Shown: positions 15,796 through 24,911 of the stretch, piece after piece | How the letters are laid out: every line of letters begins with the position of its first letter | Position numbering within the stretch: position 1 is the first letter of the stretch | Assembly: GCF_014645135.1 (NCBI RefSeq) | Contig: NZ_BMLH01000003.1 | Location: 186,001-250,000, forward strand | DNA from: Rheinheimera tangshanensis | GTDB lineage: Bacteria; Pseudomonadota; Gammaproteobacteria; Enterobacterales; Alteromonadaceae | DNA: 64,000 nucleotides | Reading direction: 5' to 3' | Translations under genes and position numbers: made by a program | Notes under the pieces: model-generated | Seen by the model: only the letters and a program-made list of their open reading frames with translations | The model's database searches: none | What the model was told of the DNA's origin: nothing

Positions 15796-17389
15796 TACTG
15801 TAGAGTACAGTGGCTATTGCGCTTGCCAGTAAGCAGTATAGCGCCATCGGCAACAAGGTAAAACGCATGATCTGCCCTTCCTGGCCGGTCAGCTTGCAGA
15901 CCGAAGCCGCAGCTACTACGTTCACTACACACACCATATTACCTGCGTTTGCGCCGAGCATTTGTAGTGCCAGTACCAGAGATAAAGGCAGGGTAGCATC
16001 GAGCGCCAATTGTTGTTGCACACTGGCAAACATCAGGTTGGAAAAGGTGGCTGACCCGGCAATAAAGGACCCTAAAGCGCCTATCCATGGGGCACACCAC
16101 AACCAGAACTCCACTAAATGCTGGCTCGTAACAGAGGCGAGATAGATTGGCATAGCCGGCAAATCTGCGCTGTTGAGATCTGAATGTAAAAACAGCCGTA
16201 CCATAGGCACTGCGCTGGCTAGCGTAATAGCCGCTGGCCAAATTCTGTGTAAGCTTTCAGTAGTGGCTTTGCGCATCAACTGGCGACGCTTAGTTTGCCA
16301 TGGCAACAACAAAAGTACGGTCAACACAAACACAGTACCGGGTAGATACAAAGGCTGAACTGAGGTGGATAAAGTTGAACCAAAAATCTCTGACCAGTTG
16401 AGTTGCACGGTCTGCAAAACAGCTTTAAAAGGTAAAAACTCCAATCGGCTGAGCACCAATAAAACCGCCAGCAACAGGTAAGCTCCCCAGGCTTTGAATA
16501 AAGCTAAGTGCTCAGGCGCAACTTCTCCTGTGCTGGTGTTATTTGTTTCGTTGTCACAGCGCCACAAAGTCGCAGGTACCGCTATACCAAAACGCACTAA
16601 CAAGGTCAGCACGATCAAACCTGCCAAAGCACCTAACAAAGAGGGAAATTCAGGGCCTAGGTAACGGGCGACAAAAAAAGCGGGCAAGCTGTAACAAAGG
16701 CCGGATAAAAAAGCCAGAGGTGCAATAGTCAAACCTGAACGCCAGTCGGGCTTATCGCTAAAATAGCGGCACAATATCAGGCACATCAGTACAGGTATGA
16801 GACTGGCACAAAACAGGTCAATACTGGCTGCGGTTACGGCGCTTTGTTCAATCAGTTCTGGCGATATGCCCGGCAATCCGTTGGTCAGTCCGACCAGTAC
16901 TGGAGTTCCTATGGCACCAAAAGAGACCGGGACTGAATCTGCGATCAGAGTTAAAACCACTGCAGCTAATGGTCTGAAACCCAAAGCAATCAACAGAGGC
17001 GCCGCTATGGCGGCTGGCGTACCAAAACCAGCAGCACCTTCTAAAAACGCCACCAGTAACCAGCCAACAAATAATAATTGAATACGATGATCGCCGGAAA
17101 TCGCGGCAAAACCACGACGGATCAATAAAAAGCTACCGTTATTCTCGAGCAGGTTTAGAAGCAGCAAGGCGCCAAACACTACCCATAGCACAGTGGCAGC
17201 GATGACTAGTCCCTCAGCAATAGCTGCTGCTATCTGTAACAGCGATACAGACCAGACAAAAGCGCTTAAGATAGCTGTACCCAGCAAACACAGCGGCATG
17301 GCTTGGCGGGCAGGCCAGCGCAACAGGACTAAAAACGTGAGCACGCTCAGTAGCGGAAAAAGTGCACTCAACAAAAGCCAGGCGTCCAT
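15785..17389 (-). CDS. lctP: L-lactate permease (LctP family)
   Basis: 534-residue inner-membrane protein with about a dozen hydrophobic helices. The pattern [60 protein letters not shown] and, near the end, [20 protein letters not shown] with [20 protein letters not shown] is characteristic of the LctP/GlcA lactate-glycolate permeases. These take up lactate or glycolate with protons. No lactate dehydrogenase (lld) genes are adjacent, so the substrate choice rests on the family. The gene stands between a binding-protein gene and an RND efflux pair. Confidence 0.88.
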   Translation of the reverse strand: MDAWLLLSALFPLLSVLTFLVLLRWPARQAMPLCLLGTAILSAFVWSVSLLQIAAAIAEGLVIAATVLWVVFGALLLLNLLENNGSFLLIRRGFAAISGDHRIQLLFVGWLLVAFLEGAAGFGTPAAIAAPLLIALGFRPLAAVVLTLIADSVPVSFGAIGTPVLVGLTNGLPGISPELIEQSAVTAASIDLFCASLIPVLMCLILCRYFSDKPDWRSGLTIAPLAFLSGLCYSLPAFFVARYLGPEFPSLLGALAGLIVLTLLVRFGIAVPATLWRCDNETNNTSTGEVAPEHLALFKAWGAYLLLAVLLVLSRLEFLPFKAVLQTVQLNWSEIFGSTLSTSVQPLYLPGTVFVLTVLLLLPWQTKRRQLMRKATTESLHRIWPAAITLASAVPMVRLFLHSDLNSADLPAMPIYLASVTSQHLVEFWLWCAPWIGALGSFIAGSATFSNLMFASVQQQLALDATLPLSLVLALQMLGANAGNMVCVVNVVAAASVCKLTGQEGQIMRFTLLPMALYCLLASAIATVLYSTTA

Positions 17390-17492
17390 TTGCTATTGCT
17401 CCATTCATCAGATCTCGTGGTTAAGGTAGCTGATTTTTATCCATATAAACCAGAGCTAAAACAAAGGACTGTGTTTTAATTTGCGCTTGGAT

Positions 17493-17525
17493 AAAAAAGA
17501 CCCCGCACGAAGCGAGGTCTTTTTA
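17493..17525. terminator. Bidirectional terminator between lctP upstream region and the RND operon
   Basis: AAAAAAGACC-CGC pairs with GCG-GGTCTTTTT across a 5-nt loop, with A- and T-runs on both sides. On the minus strand it follows the RND permease stop by about 20 nt in antisense order, so it ends whichever transcript enters the region. In practice it lies upstream of the RND stop and insulates it from lctP. Confidence 0.75.
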
Positions 17526-17544
17526 CTCAGTCGAACCCTGAATG

Positions 17545-20500
17545 TTACGACCCTTTGTCCGGTGACTCTTTGTCCAGTAAGTCCAGCTCTTTACTAATAG
17601 CCAGTGGTGAGCCTGTATTACGGGCCAATACCATATAAGCCACAGGCACGACATAAATGGTTAGCAAGGTGGCAACACCTACACCTGCGAAGATCACCAT
17701 ACCTATCACCATACGGCTTTCAGAGCCAGGGCCTGTGGTGATGATCAGTGGAATAGCACTGAATACGGTAGTAAAAGCGGTCATCACAATAGGCCGTAAT
17801 CGTAAAGCGGAAGCCCGCTTAATCGCCTCTTCAAACTCGACGCCAGCGTCACGCAACTGGTTAGCAAATTCAACTATTAAAATACCGTTTTTCGCCACCA
17901 AACCTATCAGCATCACTAAGCCTATCTGGCTGTATATATTCAGCGTCATACCAGCCAAATATAAACCAGCCAAAGCACCGACTAAGCCCAGCGGCACCGT
18001 CAGCATAATGACAAAAGGATGGACAAAACTTTCGAACTGCGCCGCCAGAACCAAAAAGGTAATAAGCAAAGCTAATGCAAAAATCAGCACTGTCGACTCG
18101 CCGCTTTCTTTAAACAGCAGTGATTCACCTTTGTAGTCAATACCGACTGTACCTTCGATATTGTCTTTCACCGTTTGTTCTAAAAACTCCAGCGCTTCAC
18201 CCAGACTGTAGCCAGGCGCCAGGTTAGCGGTAATAGTGATACTACGCATCCTGTTGTAGCGGTTTAAGCTGGATGTAGTGGCTTCTTCTTTAAGCACCAC
18301 CAGGTTATCCAGTGGAATAAGCTTGCCAGACTCTTTCGCCCGCACGTAGACATTACTGATACTGCCAGGCTTGGCAAAGTCTTTGTCTGCGCCTTCGAGT
18401 ATCACGTCGTATTCTTTACCCCGGTCGAGGAAAGTGGTGACTCTGCGACCGCCCAGCATAGCTTCCAATGCCTGACCTACAGCGCCAACAGAAATCCCTA
18501 AATCGGCAGCCCGCTCACTGTTAATTTCCACCAGCACTTGAGGCACAGTCTCTTTGTAGTCGTGATCCAGCATTTGCAGTTGTGGATTTTCTGCAGCTTT
18601 TGCCAGCACTATATCGCGCCACTGCACCAGTTCCTGATAGGTATTGCCCTGAATTACAAACTGTACAGGACGACCACCACCACGACCGCCACCTAAGCCG
18701 CTGCGCATAAAGGTGAAGGCTTTGACATCAGGTAATTGATTCAGTTTACCGCTGACTTCCTGCATCAGCTCTGAGGTACGTCTTTTGCCATTATTCCAGT
18801 TTTCAGTGCCTACTATGGCCACGCCGCCTGAATTACCCCAGCCAGGGACCCGGATCAGCAAGCGATTAAACTCACCTTTTTCGTAGTAGGGCATCAGTAT
18901 GTCTTCGATTAAACGCATGTTACGGCTGTTGTTGGCGTAACTTGCGCCTTCAGCGCCACTCATATTGACAAAAAAGGTGCCTCTGTCTTCCTGTGGTGCC
19001 AGCTCAGAAGGAATTAACTTTAATAGCAGTATAGTTGCAACAAAGCTCATCACCAGCACGGCCATAGTCGGCCAGCGCCTTGCTATCACTGCATTCAGCT
19101 GATTACTGTAACCCGCTTCCAGTTTGGCAAACCCCTTGTGCATAGCAGCACTGAAACGGGATTCGCGTTTTTTGTGCGTCAACAACTTACTGGCCAGCAT
19201 AGGGGAGAGGGTTAATGCGGTAATAGCAGAGAAGGCCACAGCAGCAGCTACGGCTAACGCAAATTCAGTAAAGAGTTTACCCAGTTCACCCTGCATAAAG
19301 ACCAAGGGAACAAAAACCGCAATCAGTACTAAAGTGGTGGCGACTACAGCAAAACCTACTTCACGGGCACCACGGTATGATGCCAGCAGCGGATGTTCGC
19401 CTTCCTCGATGCGGCGGTAAATGTTCTCTAGTACGACGATGGAGTCATCCACAACCAAACCTATGGCTAAAACCATGGCCAGCAGCGTCAGCAAATTGAT
19501 GGAAAAATCCAGAGCGTAGAGCACAGTGACCGCGGCAACTAAAGCGACTGGAACAGTGATGGCAGGAATAAAAGTAGCGCGTAAATTCCCAAGGAACAGG
19601 AAAATCACCAGGACCACCATGCCCATGGCAATACCTAAGGTGTTGTACACCTCTTTAATAGATTCAGCGATAAAGAGTGAAGAGTCATAACCCGGTTCTA
19701 TCGTTGTACCTGCTGGCAGACTGGCTTTAATTTTTTCCATCTCTGCGCGGGCATTTTGCACCACATCCAGCGTGTTGGCTTTTGACTGTTTGATGATGCC
19801 GATACCCAGCAGGTTTTTACCATCACCACGGAATTCGTTTTCTTCATCTTCCGAACTTAAAATAACCTGAGCTACTTCACCTAAACGCACCAGGTAATTA
19901 TCTTCACCGCGTTTAATAGCTAAGCGTCTGAAGTCCTGCTGAGTTTTGTAAGTCCGAACCACCCGTACTGTAAAGTTCCGATCTTCAGATTTGATATTAC
20001 CTGCCGGTAATTCAACGTTTTCAGCCCGCAGCACAGTTTCAATATCCTGGACTGTCACCCCACGGGCCGCCATGGCGTCTTTGTCCAGCCATAAGCGCAT
20101 CGCATAGCGGCGTTCCCCACCGATTTGAATACGGGCCACACCATCAACGACTGAAAAACGCTCAACGATGTAACGGTCGGCATAATCAGATAACTCCAGA
20201 TTGGTCATGGTTTCGCTATTGAGCACAAACCAGGCAATAGTGTCGTCATCGCCATCAGCTTTAAACACTTCAGGCGGGTACGCCTGATCCGGCAGGTTAT
20301 CCAGAATACGGGACACCCGCTCGCGCACATCGTTGGCAGCGGCGTCTATATCACGGCTGATATTAAACTCAATGGTGACGTTGGAGCGGCCATCACGGCT
20401 ATTGGAGTTTATATTTTTAATACCCTCCACACCCGAAATCATATCCTCAATGGGCTGTGTGATTTTGGTTTCAACGATTTCAGCTGAGGCTCCCGGATAG

Positions 20501-20649
20501 TCGGTACTGATGGTCACTATAGGCGCATCAATATCAGGGAATTCCCTAAGCGGCAGCATAGTGAAACAGACGATACCAAAAATCAGTAAAATCAAGTTCA
20601 CTACAGTGGCAAAGACCGGTCGTTTGACCGAAACATCAGATAACCACAT
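17545..20649 (-). CDS. RND efflux transporter, HAE1-type permease subunit
   Basis: 1034-residue inner-membrane proton-driven pump of the AcrB/MexF superfamily. The start MWLSDVSVKRPVFATVVNL is typical. The proton-relay pair lies in GLVVDDSIVVLENIYRRIEEG (in parts), and its lysine in LVAKNGILIVEFANQLRDAG. Periplasmic loops include YPGASAEIVETKITQPIEDM. The upstream adaptor gene ends 3 nt before this start, so both are made together. No TolC-type channel gene is seen, so the pump probably recruits a shared TolC. Substrates cannot be read from sequence. Confidence 0.93.
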   Translation of the reverse strand: MWLSDVSVKRPVFATVVNLILLIFGIVCFTMLPLREFPDIDAPIVTISTDYPGASAEIVETKITQPIEDMISGVEGIKNINSNSRDGRSNVTIEFNISRDIDAAANDVRERVSRILDNLPDQAYPPEVFKADGDDDTIAWFVLNSETMTNLELSDYADRYIVERFSVVDGVARIQIGGERRYAMRLWLDKDAMAARGVTVQDIETVLRAENVELPAGNIKSEDRNFTVRVVRTYKTQQDFRRLAIKRGEDNYLVRLGEVAQVILSSEDEENEFRGDGKNLLGIGIIKQSKANTLDVVQNARAEMEKIKASLPAGTTIEPGYDSSLFIAESIKEVYNTLGIAMGMVVLVIFLFLGNLRATFIPAITVPVALVAAVTVLYALDFSINLLTLLAMVLAIGLVVDDSIVVLENIYRRIEEGEHPLLASYRGAREVGFAVVATTLVLIAVFVPLVFMQGELGKLFTEFALAVAAAVAFSAITALTLSPMLASKLLTHKKRESRFSAAMHKGFAKLEAGYSNQLNAVIARRWPTMAVLVMSFVATILLLKLIPSELAPQEDRGTFFVNMSGAEGASYANNSRNMRLIEDILMPYYEKGEFNRLLIRVPGWGNSGGVAIVGTENWNNGKRRTSELMQEVSGKLNQLPDVKAFTFMRSGLGGGRGGGRPVQFVIQGNTYQELVQWRDIVLAKAAENPQLQMLDHDYKETVPQVLVEINSERAADLGISVGAVGQALEAMLGGRRVTTFLDRGKEYDVILEGADKDFAKPGSISNVYVRAKESGKLIPLDNLVVLKEEATTSSLNRYNRMRSITITANLAPGYSLGEALEFLEQTVKDNIEGTVGIDYKGESLLFKESGESTVLIFALALLITFLVLAAQFESFVHPFVIMLTVPLGLVGALAGLYLAGMTLNIYSQIGLVMLIGLVAKNGILIVEFANQLRDAGVEFEEAIKRASALRLRPIVMTAFTTVFSAIPLIITTGPGSESRMVIGMVIFAGVGVATLLTIYVVPVAYMVLARNTGSPLAISKELDLLDKESPDKGS

Positions 20650-20651
20650 GC

Positions 20652-21719
20652 TTATTGCCCCGCTTTGCTAACAGTAGGAGTCACCACAGAACCTGAGCGG
20701 ATTTTAGTAGTGCCCTCAATCACTATCTGATCGCCTGCATTTAACCCTGATACAACCTCCACCAGACCCGGCATACGTTGCCCCAGCTGCACTTCAGTTT
20801 GAGTCACAGTGTTGTCCTGATTGACCACAAAGACGTACTGCTTGTTTTGCAGTGGCACTATAGCCTTTTCAGAGACTTGCAGCGCCTGCACTTCTGCCAG
20901 CGTCACGCTGACATTCAGCAGCATACCAGGGCGTAATTCCAGTTCGTCATTTGACACTAAGGCATGCACTTTTACAGAACGGGTGACAGGGTCTAAGCGG
21001 GTGTCTATCGCTTTGATCTGACCGGTAAAGACTTTTCCAGGGTAAGCCACACTGCTGGAGTTGACTGTCATACCAGGTTTTAATTGAGCCAGATAATATT
21101 CAGCCACGCTAAATTCCAGACGGATTTTGTTTAAATCATCCAGTGTAGTGAGTACCGTACCTGCGGTTAAATAGGCACCTTCGCTGACTTGACGTAAACC
21201 TAAAACGCCAGTAAAAGGAGCCCGGATCGTCATTTCATTTAAGCGGGCTTTGACTGCGTCCAACTGAGCTTGTGTGGTATTCACCCTGGTTTGCTGTTCA
21301 TCCAGCAGAGACTGGGCTGTGGCTTGAGTTTTTGCCAGGTTTTTCACCCGTTCCAATTGGCGTTTTTGGTCCACCAAAGAGGCAGAGAGTTCAGCTACCC
21401 TGGCTCGTTCTTCCACATCATTTAACTGAGCGATCAGTTGGCCTTTTTCAATCAACTTACCTTCGTTAATATTTAATTCAATTAGATAATCACTGGTGTT
21501 GCTGACAATTTGCACAGACTCATTAGCAAGAGCTGTACCTAAACTTGTCACCTGGCGCACTAAAGCTGAGTGCCTGACGACTTGGGTGGTGACTAAGGTC
21601 GCTGAGCTTTCTGCCTTTCTTTCCTCCTCAATTGATTGATTTTGAAAGAAAAGGTAGACAATAAACAGGGATAACCCCACTAACAACACCCATATTAGAT
21701 TCGAATTTTTTTGCGTCAC
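20652..21719 (-). CDS. RND efflux periplasmic adaptor subunit
   Basis: 355-residue membrane-fusion protein. One N-terminal anchor helix (LIWVLLVGLSLFIVYLFF, residues 9-26) is followed by a split lipoyl domain (ELNINEGKLIEKGQLIAQLN). Next come a helical hairpin with VDQKRQLERVKNLAKTQATA, the second lipoyl half IRAPFTGVLGLRQVSEGAYL, and the barrel and membrane-proximal domains. It bridges the RND pump to the outer-membrane channel. It is anchored by a helix rather than a lipid. It is the first gene of a two-gene operon. Confidence 0.92.
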   Translation of the reverse strand: MTQKNSNLIWVLLVGLSLFIVYLFFQNQSIEEERKAESSATLVTTQVVRHSALVRQVTSLGTALANESVQIVSNTSDYLIELNINEGKLIEKGQLIAQLNDVEERARVAELSASLVDQKRQLERVKNLAKTQATAQSLLDEQQTRVNTTQAQLDAVKARLNEMTIRAPFTGVLGLRQVSEGAYLTAGTVLTTLDDLNKIRLEFSVAEYYLAQLKPGMTVNSSSVAYPGKVFTGQIKAIDTRLDPVTRSVKVHALVSNDELELRPGMLLNVSVTLAEVQALQVSEKAIVPLQNKQYVFVVNQDNTVTQTEVQLGQRMPGLVEVVSGLNAGDQIVIEGTTKIRSGSVVTPTVSKAGQ

Positions 21720-21832
21720 GATAACCCCGGTCTGGTACTCTTAGAATAATGGGCTTTATTGTAGGGAATAATAGCCAGCAGAGTGCACGTGTTATCGCAA
21801 TGACTCAGGTGTTGGTCGTATCGGAGTAGAGA

Positions 21833-21928
21833 ATGTCGGAACAAAAGTGTGAGTTTTGCCAAAATATGCGGTTTTACATTGTATGGGTGGCACTGATGGC
21901 TGCATTTTATTTTTGGTACATGGGCTGA
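21833..21928 (+). CDS. 31-residue membrane protein with CxxC, coupled to DUF2982 gene
   Basis: An ATG at 21833, preceded by a GGAG box with 7-nt spacing, opens a 31-codon frame. It begins MSEQKCEFCQNMRFY, followed by one hydrophobic segment (IVWVALMAAFYFWYM) and G. The stop shares bases with the ATG of the DUF2982 gene (TGATG), a classic coupling arrangement. The N-terminal CEFC pair could bind a metal or form a disulfide. I do not recognise the family. The binding site, sensible composition and exact junction support a real gene. Confidence 0.6.
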   Translation: MSEQKCEFCQNMRFYIVWVALMAAFYFWYMG

Positions 21929-22596
21929 TGGATAAATTGCAGTACAGAGCGGCAACAGCCAAAGGTGGTGTGAAAACTCTGCTTTTCAGTAGCTCTGCTT
22001 TGTTGTTATGGCTGTTCTTGCTATTGCTAACGCCAGATCTATTGCACAGTTCAGCCTGGGTCTTGTTGTTGATTTGTTGTTTGCTTGGATTGTTGGCGGG
22101 GTATGCCAAATTAACAGAACCTTTTTATGTCGTAGAGCTTGACCAGCAGGGATTCTGTTATATACACCACAAAGGGCACTGGCGTATTCCCTGGACCGGG
22201 CTTTTTTTTGTTGCAGTGCCGGAGCTGGATGGTAAACAAATCGCTTATATCGGTGTAAAACTGAAAAGCTACGATGATTTTCTCGCTCAACTGCAACCGC
22301 GTTTAGCTGTCCATTTAATGGTAGAGCAGCGCCACTTGCTGATTGCTGCACTGGGCAGTAATTGCCCCTCAGGGACCTGTCCAACAGATCTGATGGTAGA
22401 AGTTGGTGAATACAGAGGAACAACGCGCAGTTATAAAGGTGCTATTGCAATGTTTGCCCGGCGCATGCAATTATTGAGGCAATTAACAGGCTTTGATCTA
22501 TTTATTCCAATGAGTGCTATAGGTCCGGAACCTGCTGAGTTTTGCCGCAAAGTGAATCAAATCCGGTTACAATGTTTAGATAATACAGTGACCTAG
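21928..22596 (+). CDS. DUF2982 domain-containing membrane protein
   Basis: 222-residue protein. After MDKLQYRAATAKGGVK come two adjacent hydrophobic helices (about residues 17-60), then a soluble domain with ELDQQGFCYIHHKGHWRIPW, RLAVHLMVEQRHLL and MQLLRQLTGFDLFIPMSAIG. This arrangement matches DUF2982, a family restricted largely to alteromonads, with no known role. The open frame runs 24 codons further 5', but that part is out of register with the 31-residue ORF. The ATG overlapping that ORF's stop is the likely start. Translation probably depends on the short upstream gene. Confidence 0.78.
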   Translation: MDKLQYRAATAKGGVKTLLFSSSALLLWLFLLLLTPDLLHSSAWVLLLICCLLGLLAGYAKLTEPFYVVELDQQGFCYIHHKGHWRIPWTGLFFVAVPELDGKQIAYIGVKLKSYDDFLAQLQPRLAVHLMVEQRHLLIAALGSNCPSGTCPTDLMVEVGEYRGTTRSYKGAIAMFARRMQLLRQLTGFDLFIPMSAIGPEPAEFCRKVNQIRLQCLDNTVT

Positions 22597-22660
22597 ACAC
22601 TTGATATGCGTCTGTATCATAATGGCGCAATAAAACAAAATTAAAAACGGTATTTCAGTT

Positions 22661-22996
22661 ATGAATAATTATGAAAAAGCATTTTTAGTTAGTGGGCGTA
22701 ACACCCTGATCCACAAACAGAAAAAAGTGGATTTAGTCATAGTAAATGACACGGGAGATCCGGTGATTGTTGCCACTCGTCACGGCGTGAAAATATTCAC
22801 TGAAGAAGTTCCGTCAAGCAAAGCGGATGCAAAAGCCCGTTATCTGGAATTAGTTGATATCGCCAGCTCCGACGTATTCAGTGAAAACAAAACTTTGTTA
22901 TTTGTACAAGCTTTGAATAACAAAGAATACAAAGTAGATTACAGTAAAGTAGGTACAGATTTGTTTATCCGTATTCACCAGGAAAACTATATTTAG
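22661..22996 (+). CDS. Conserved-looking hypothetical protein, 111 residues
   Basis: Soluble protein without signal peptide or membrane segment. It opens MNNYEKAFLVSGRNTLIHKQ and alternates predicted short beta-strands (VDLVIVNDTGDPVIVATRHGVKIF, in parts) with a helical stretch (KADAKARYLELVDIAS). The frame is clean and is followed by a palindromic terminator. I do not recognise a family and cannot assign a function. It lies 64 nt after the DUF2982 gene and may be transcribed separately. Confidence 0.65.
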   Translation: MNNYEKAFLVSGRNTLIHKQKKVDLVIVNDTGDPVIVATRHGVKIFTEEVPSSKADAKARYLELVDIASSDVFSENKTLLFVQALNNKEYKVDYSKVGTDLFIRIHQENYI

Positions 22997-23009
22997 TAAA
23001 ATTAGGTAC

Positions 23010-23041
23010 AAACTCAATGCCGGCTTAAGCCGGACGAGTTT
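23010..23041 (+). terminator. Palindromic hairpin after the 111-residue gene
   Basis: AAACTC and GAGTTT flank a perfect CCGGCTTAAGCCGG palindrome, giving a long interrupted stem. It lies 14 nt after the stop. There is only a short T-run, so it may be a terminator or an RNA-stabilising hairpin. Confidence 0.55.
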
Positions 23042-23075
23042 GACATCATGGTGGCTTGCTCTCTTTAAGTGGTAA

Positions 23076-24758
23076 TTGCCTGTGACAGTAAATGTGTTAG
23101 CGTGTCAGTTTAGCCTCCAGGACGATTTAGTCTTTATTCATATGCCTGTCACTCAGACCAATCTGACTGTGGATTTACTCAAAGAGCAATTACACCAGGC
23201 TGGTTACGGTCGTTGTTTATTATTGCAAGACCAAATCAAAAATTTATTGCTGGAATATCAGCAAATCCAGCAGAAAATCAAACAGCAGTTACAGGCCGAA
23301 GGCTATGTACTGAAGTATAAAGTTGCTCAGCGTGTACATGCTCAGCTGAAGATTGAGCTTAGCAGCGACGCCATGCACGCTACCGCCGAAATCACAGCTG
23401 CTTATGGCGGGAACCCTATCTCAGCCAATGAAGCCGTAAAGACAGGGCAGGAAGCCGGCATCGTTTTTGGTTTCCAGAAAGAGCAGATACTGCAGTTGGT
23501 AGCACAAGCCAGTCGTGCCGAACCCGGTAGTAAAATTAAAGCCGAAATTGCAGCCGGGCGGTTACCAACACCAGGCCGTGATTCTGTGTTCGAACTGCTG
23601 ATCCGTGATATGTCTAACCGCAGTAAACAGCCTGTTGCCCGCTCTGAAGGCAAAGTCGATTTACGTGATTTTGGTGCTATTGCGTCGGTCAAAAAGGGGG
23701 AAGCTCTGATGCGTCGTCTTCCGCCGACCAAAGGCAAAGAAGGCATGACGGTGACAGGGACCCGGCTCTCTGCTTTGGATGGACAGCAGTTACCTTGGGG
23801 AGCGGCTGAAGGTTCTGAGATCTCTGCAGATAACCCCGATCTTTTAATTGCCAGCAAAGATGGAATGCCGCGTTTGATGGAGGCCTGTGTTGCGGTTGAT
23901 GAAGTCTTTGTGATCAATAAAGTCGACACAGGATCAGGTCATATTATTTTCAAAGGTGCGGTGGTCATTAACGGCGACGTTGCTGAAGCAATGAAAGTGA
24001 TTGCCGGTGGCAATGTATTTGTCAAAGGTATTTTTGAAGGTGATTTGATTGAGTCTGGCGGTGACATCACTATAGGTGGCGCTATCATCGGCCATCAGAT
24101 AGGCGAAGTCAGTGAACATACTGAACTGAGCACCCAGCTGAGGGCTAAAGGTAATATTCACTGTACGCTGGCGCAATACGCCGCTATCAAATGTGAGGGC
24201 ATCCTAACAGTGTCCAAACAACTGCTGCATTGTCAGGTTGAAGCGAATTCGGTACTAGCCGGTACAGTCGAAAAGGCTAACGGAAAAATTGTCGGTGGCC
24301 GTTATTACCTGGGCAATGGCTTACGTTGCGGCAATCTGGGGGCGCCATCAGGCAGCTTATTGCAAATAGTGCTGAATAAGCAGATGGATCCTCTGATAGA
24401 AAAACAAACTGTACTGAGGGCCAGTTTAGCCGGTTTAAAAGCCGAGATGGAACTGGTGAAACAACACGTCGAGCAACTTAAACAGATGGAGAAATCTGCG
24501 GCAGTACAAGAGCAGATGGCCGCTATGGTGGAAGAGTTTGAAGAACACCGTAGTATTGCCTCCGCCTTTATTGCAGATATCAAGCAACTGGAAGAGCAAA
24601 GACGACAGTTGTTATTGTCAGTTTGTATTGAAGTGACACAGCAACTATTTGCCGGAGTCGAAACCAGTTTTGGCAACGAACTATTAAGAACAAAAAAAGA
24701 GTATGGTCCTTCCCGTATTCGATTGTCTGAGCAAGGTGTTGTTGTCGAAGCCTTGTAG
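23076..24758 (+). CDS. FapA family protein (DUF342)
   Basis: 560-residue cytoplasmic protein. The middle part (about 180-400) has the FapA layout: LRRLPPTKGKEGMTVTGT, then glycine-rich repeats such as GSGHIIFKGAVVINGDVAE, GGNVFVKGIFEGDLIESGGD and IHCTLAQYAAIKCEGIL, which form a right-handed beta-helix. A coiled coil covers about 430-520. Bacillus FapA-type proteins are often linked to flagella or polysaccharide, but no such genes are near. The frame begins at TTG 23076; a GTG at 23082 is another candidate, and neither has a good binding site. Confidence 0.8.
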   Translation: MPVTVNVLACQFSLQDDLVFIHMPVTQTNLTVDLLKEQLHQAGYGRCLLLQDQIKNLLLEYQQIQQKIKQQLQAEGYVLKYKVAQRVHAQLKIELSSDAMHATAEITAAYGGNPISANEAVKTGQEAGIVFGFQKEQILQLVAQASRAEPGSKIKAEIAAGRLPTPGRDSVFELLIRDMSNRSKQPVARSEGKVDLRDFGAIASVKKGEALMRRLPPTKGKEGMTVTGTRLSALDGQQLPWGAAEGSEISADNPDLLIASKDGMPRLMEACVAVDEVFVINKVDTGSGHIIFKGAVVINGDVAEAMKVIAGGNVFVKGIFEGDLIESGGDITIGGAIIGHQIGEVSEHTELSTQLRAKGNIHCTLAQYAAIKCEGILTVSKQLLHCQVEANSVLAGTVEKANGKIVGGRYYLGNGLRCGNLGAPSGSLLQIVLNKQMDPLIEKQTVLRASLAGLKAEMELVKQHVEQLKQMEKSAAVQEQMAAMVEEFEEHRSIASAFIADIKQLEEQRRQLLLSVCIEVTQQLFAGVETSFGNELLRTKKEYGPSRIRLSEQGVVVEAL

Positions 24759-24911
24759 CCTTCCTAATCTTTATGCCAGTTCTGCCGTATTCCTGCGCAA
24801 AACTGGCCTGTCTTTTGCTTCGTTTATCCTGTGTTACTTCTGATGTCAAATTTTTGCTGTTATTGGTGCTGATTGACAGTGCCACGAGCGGCCTGTGGTG
24901 GAAACAAGACA

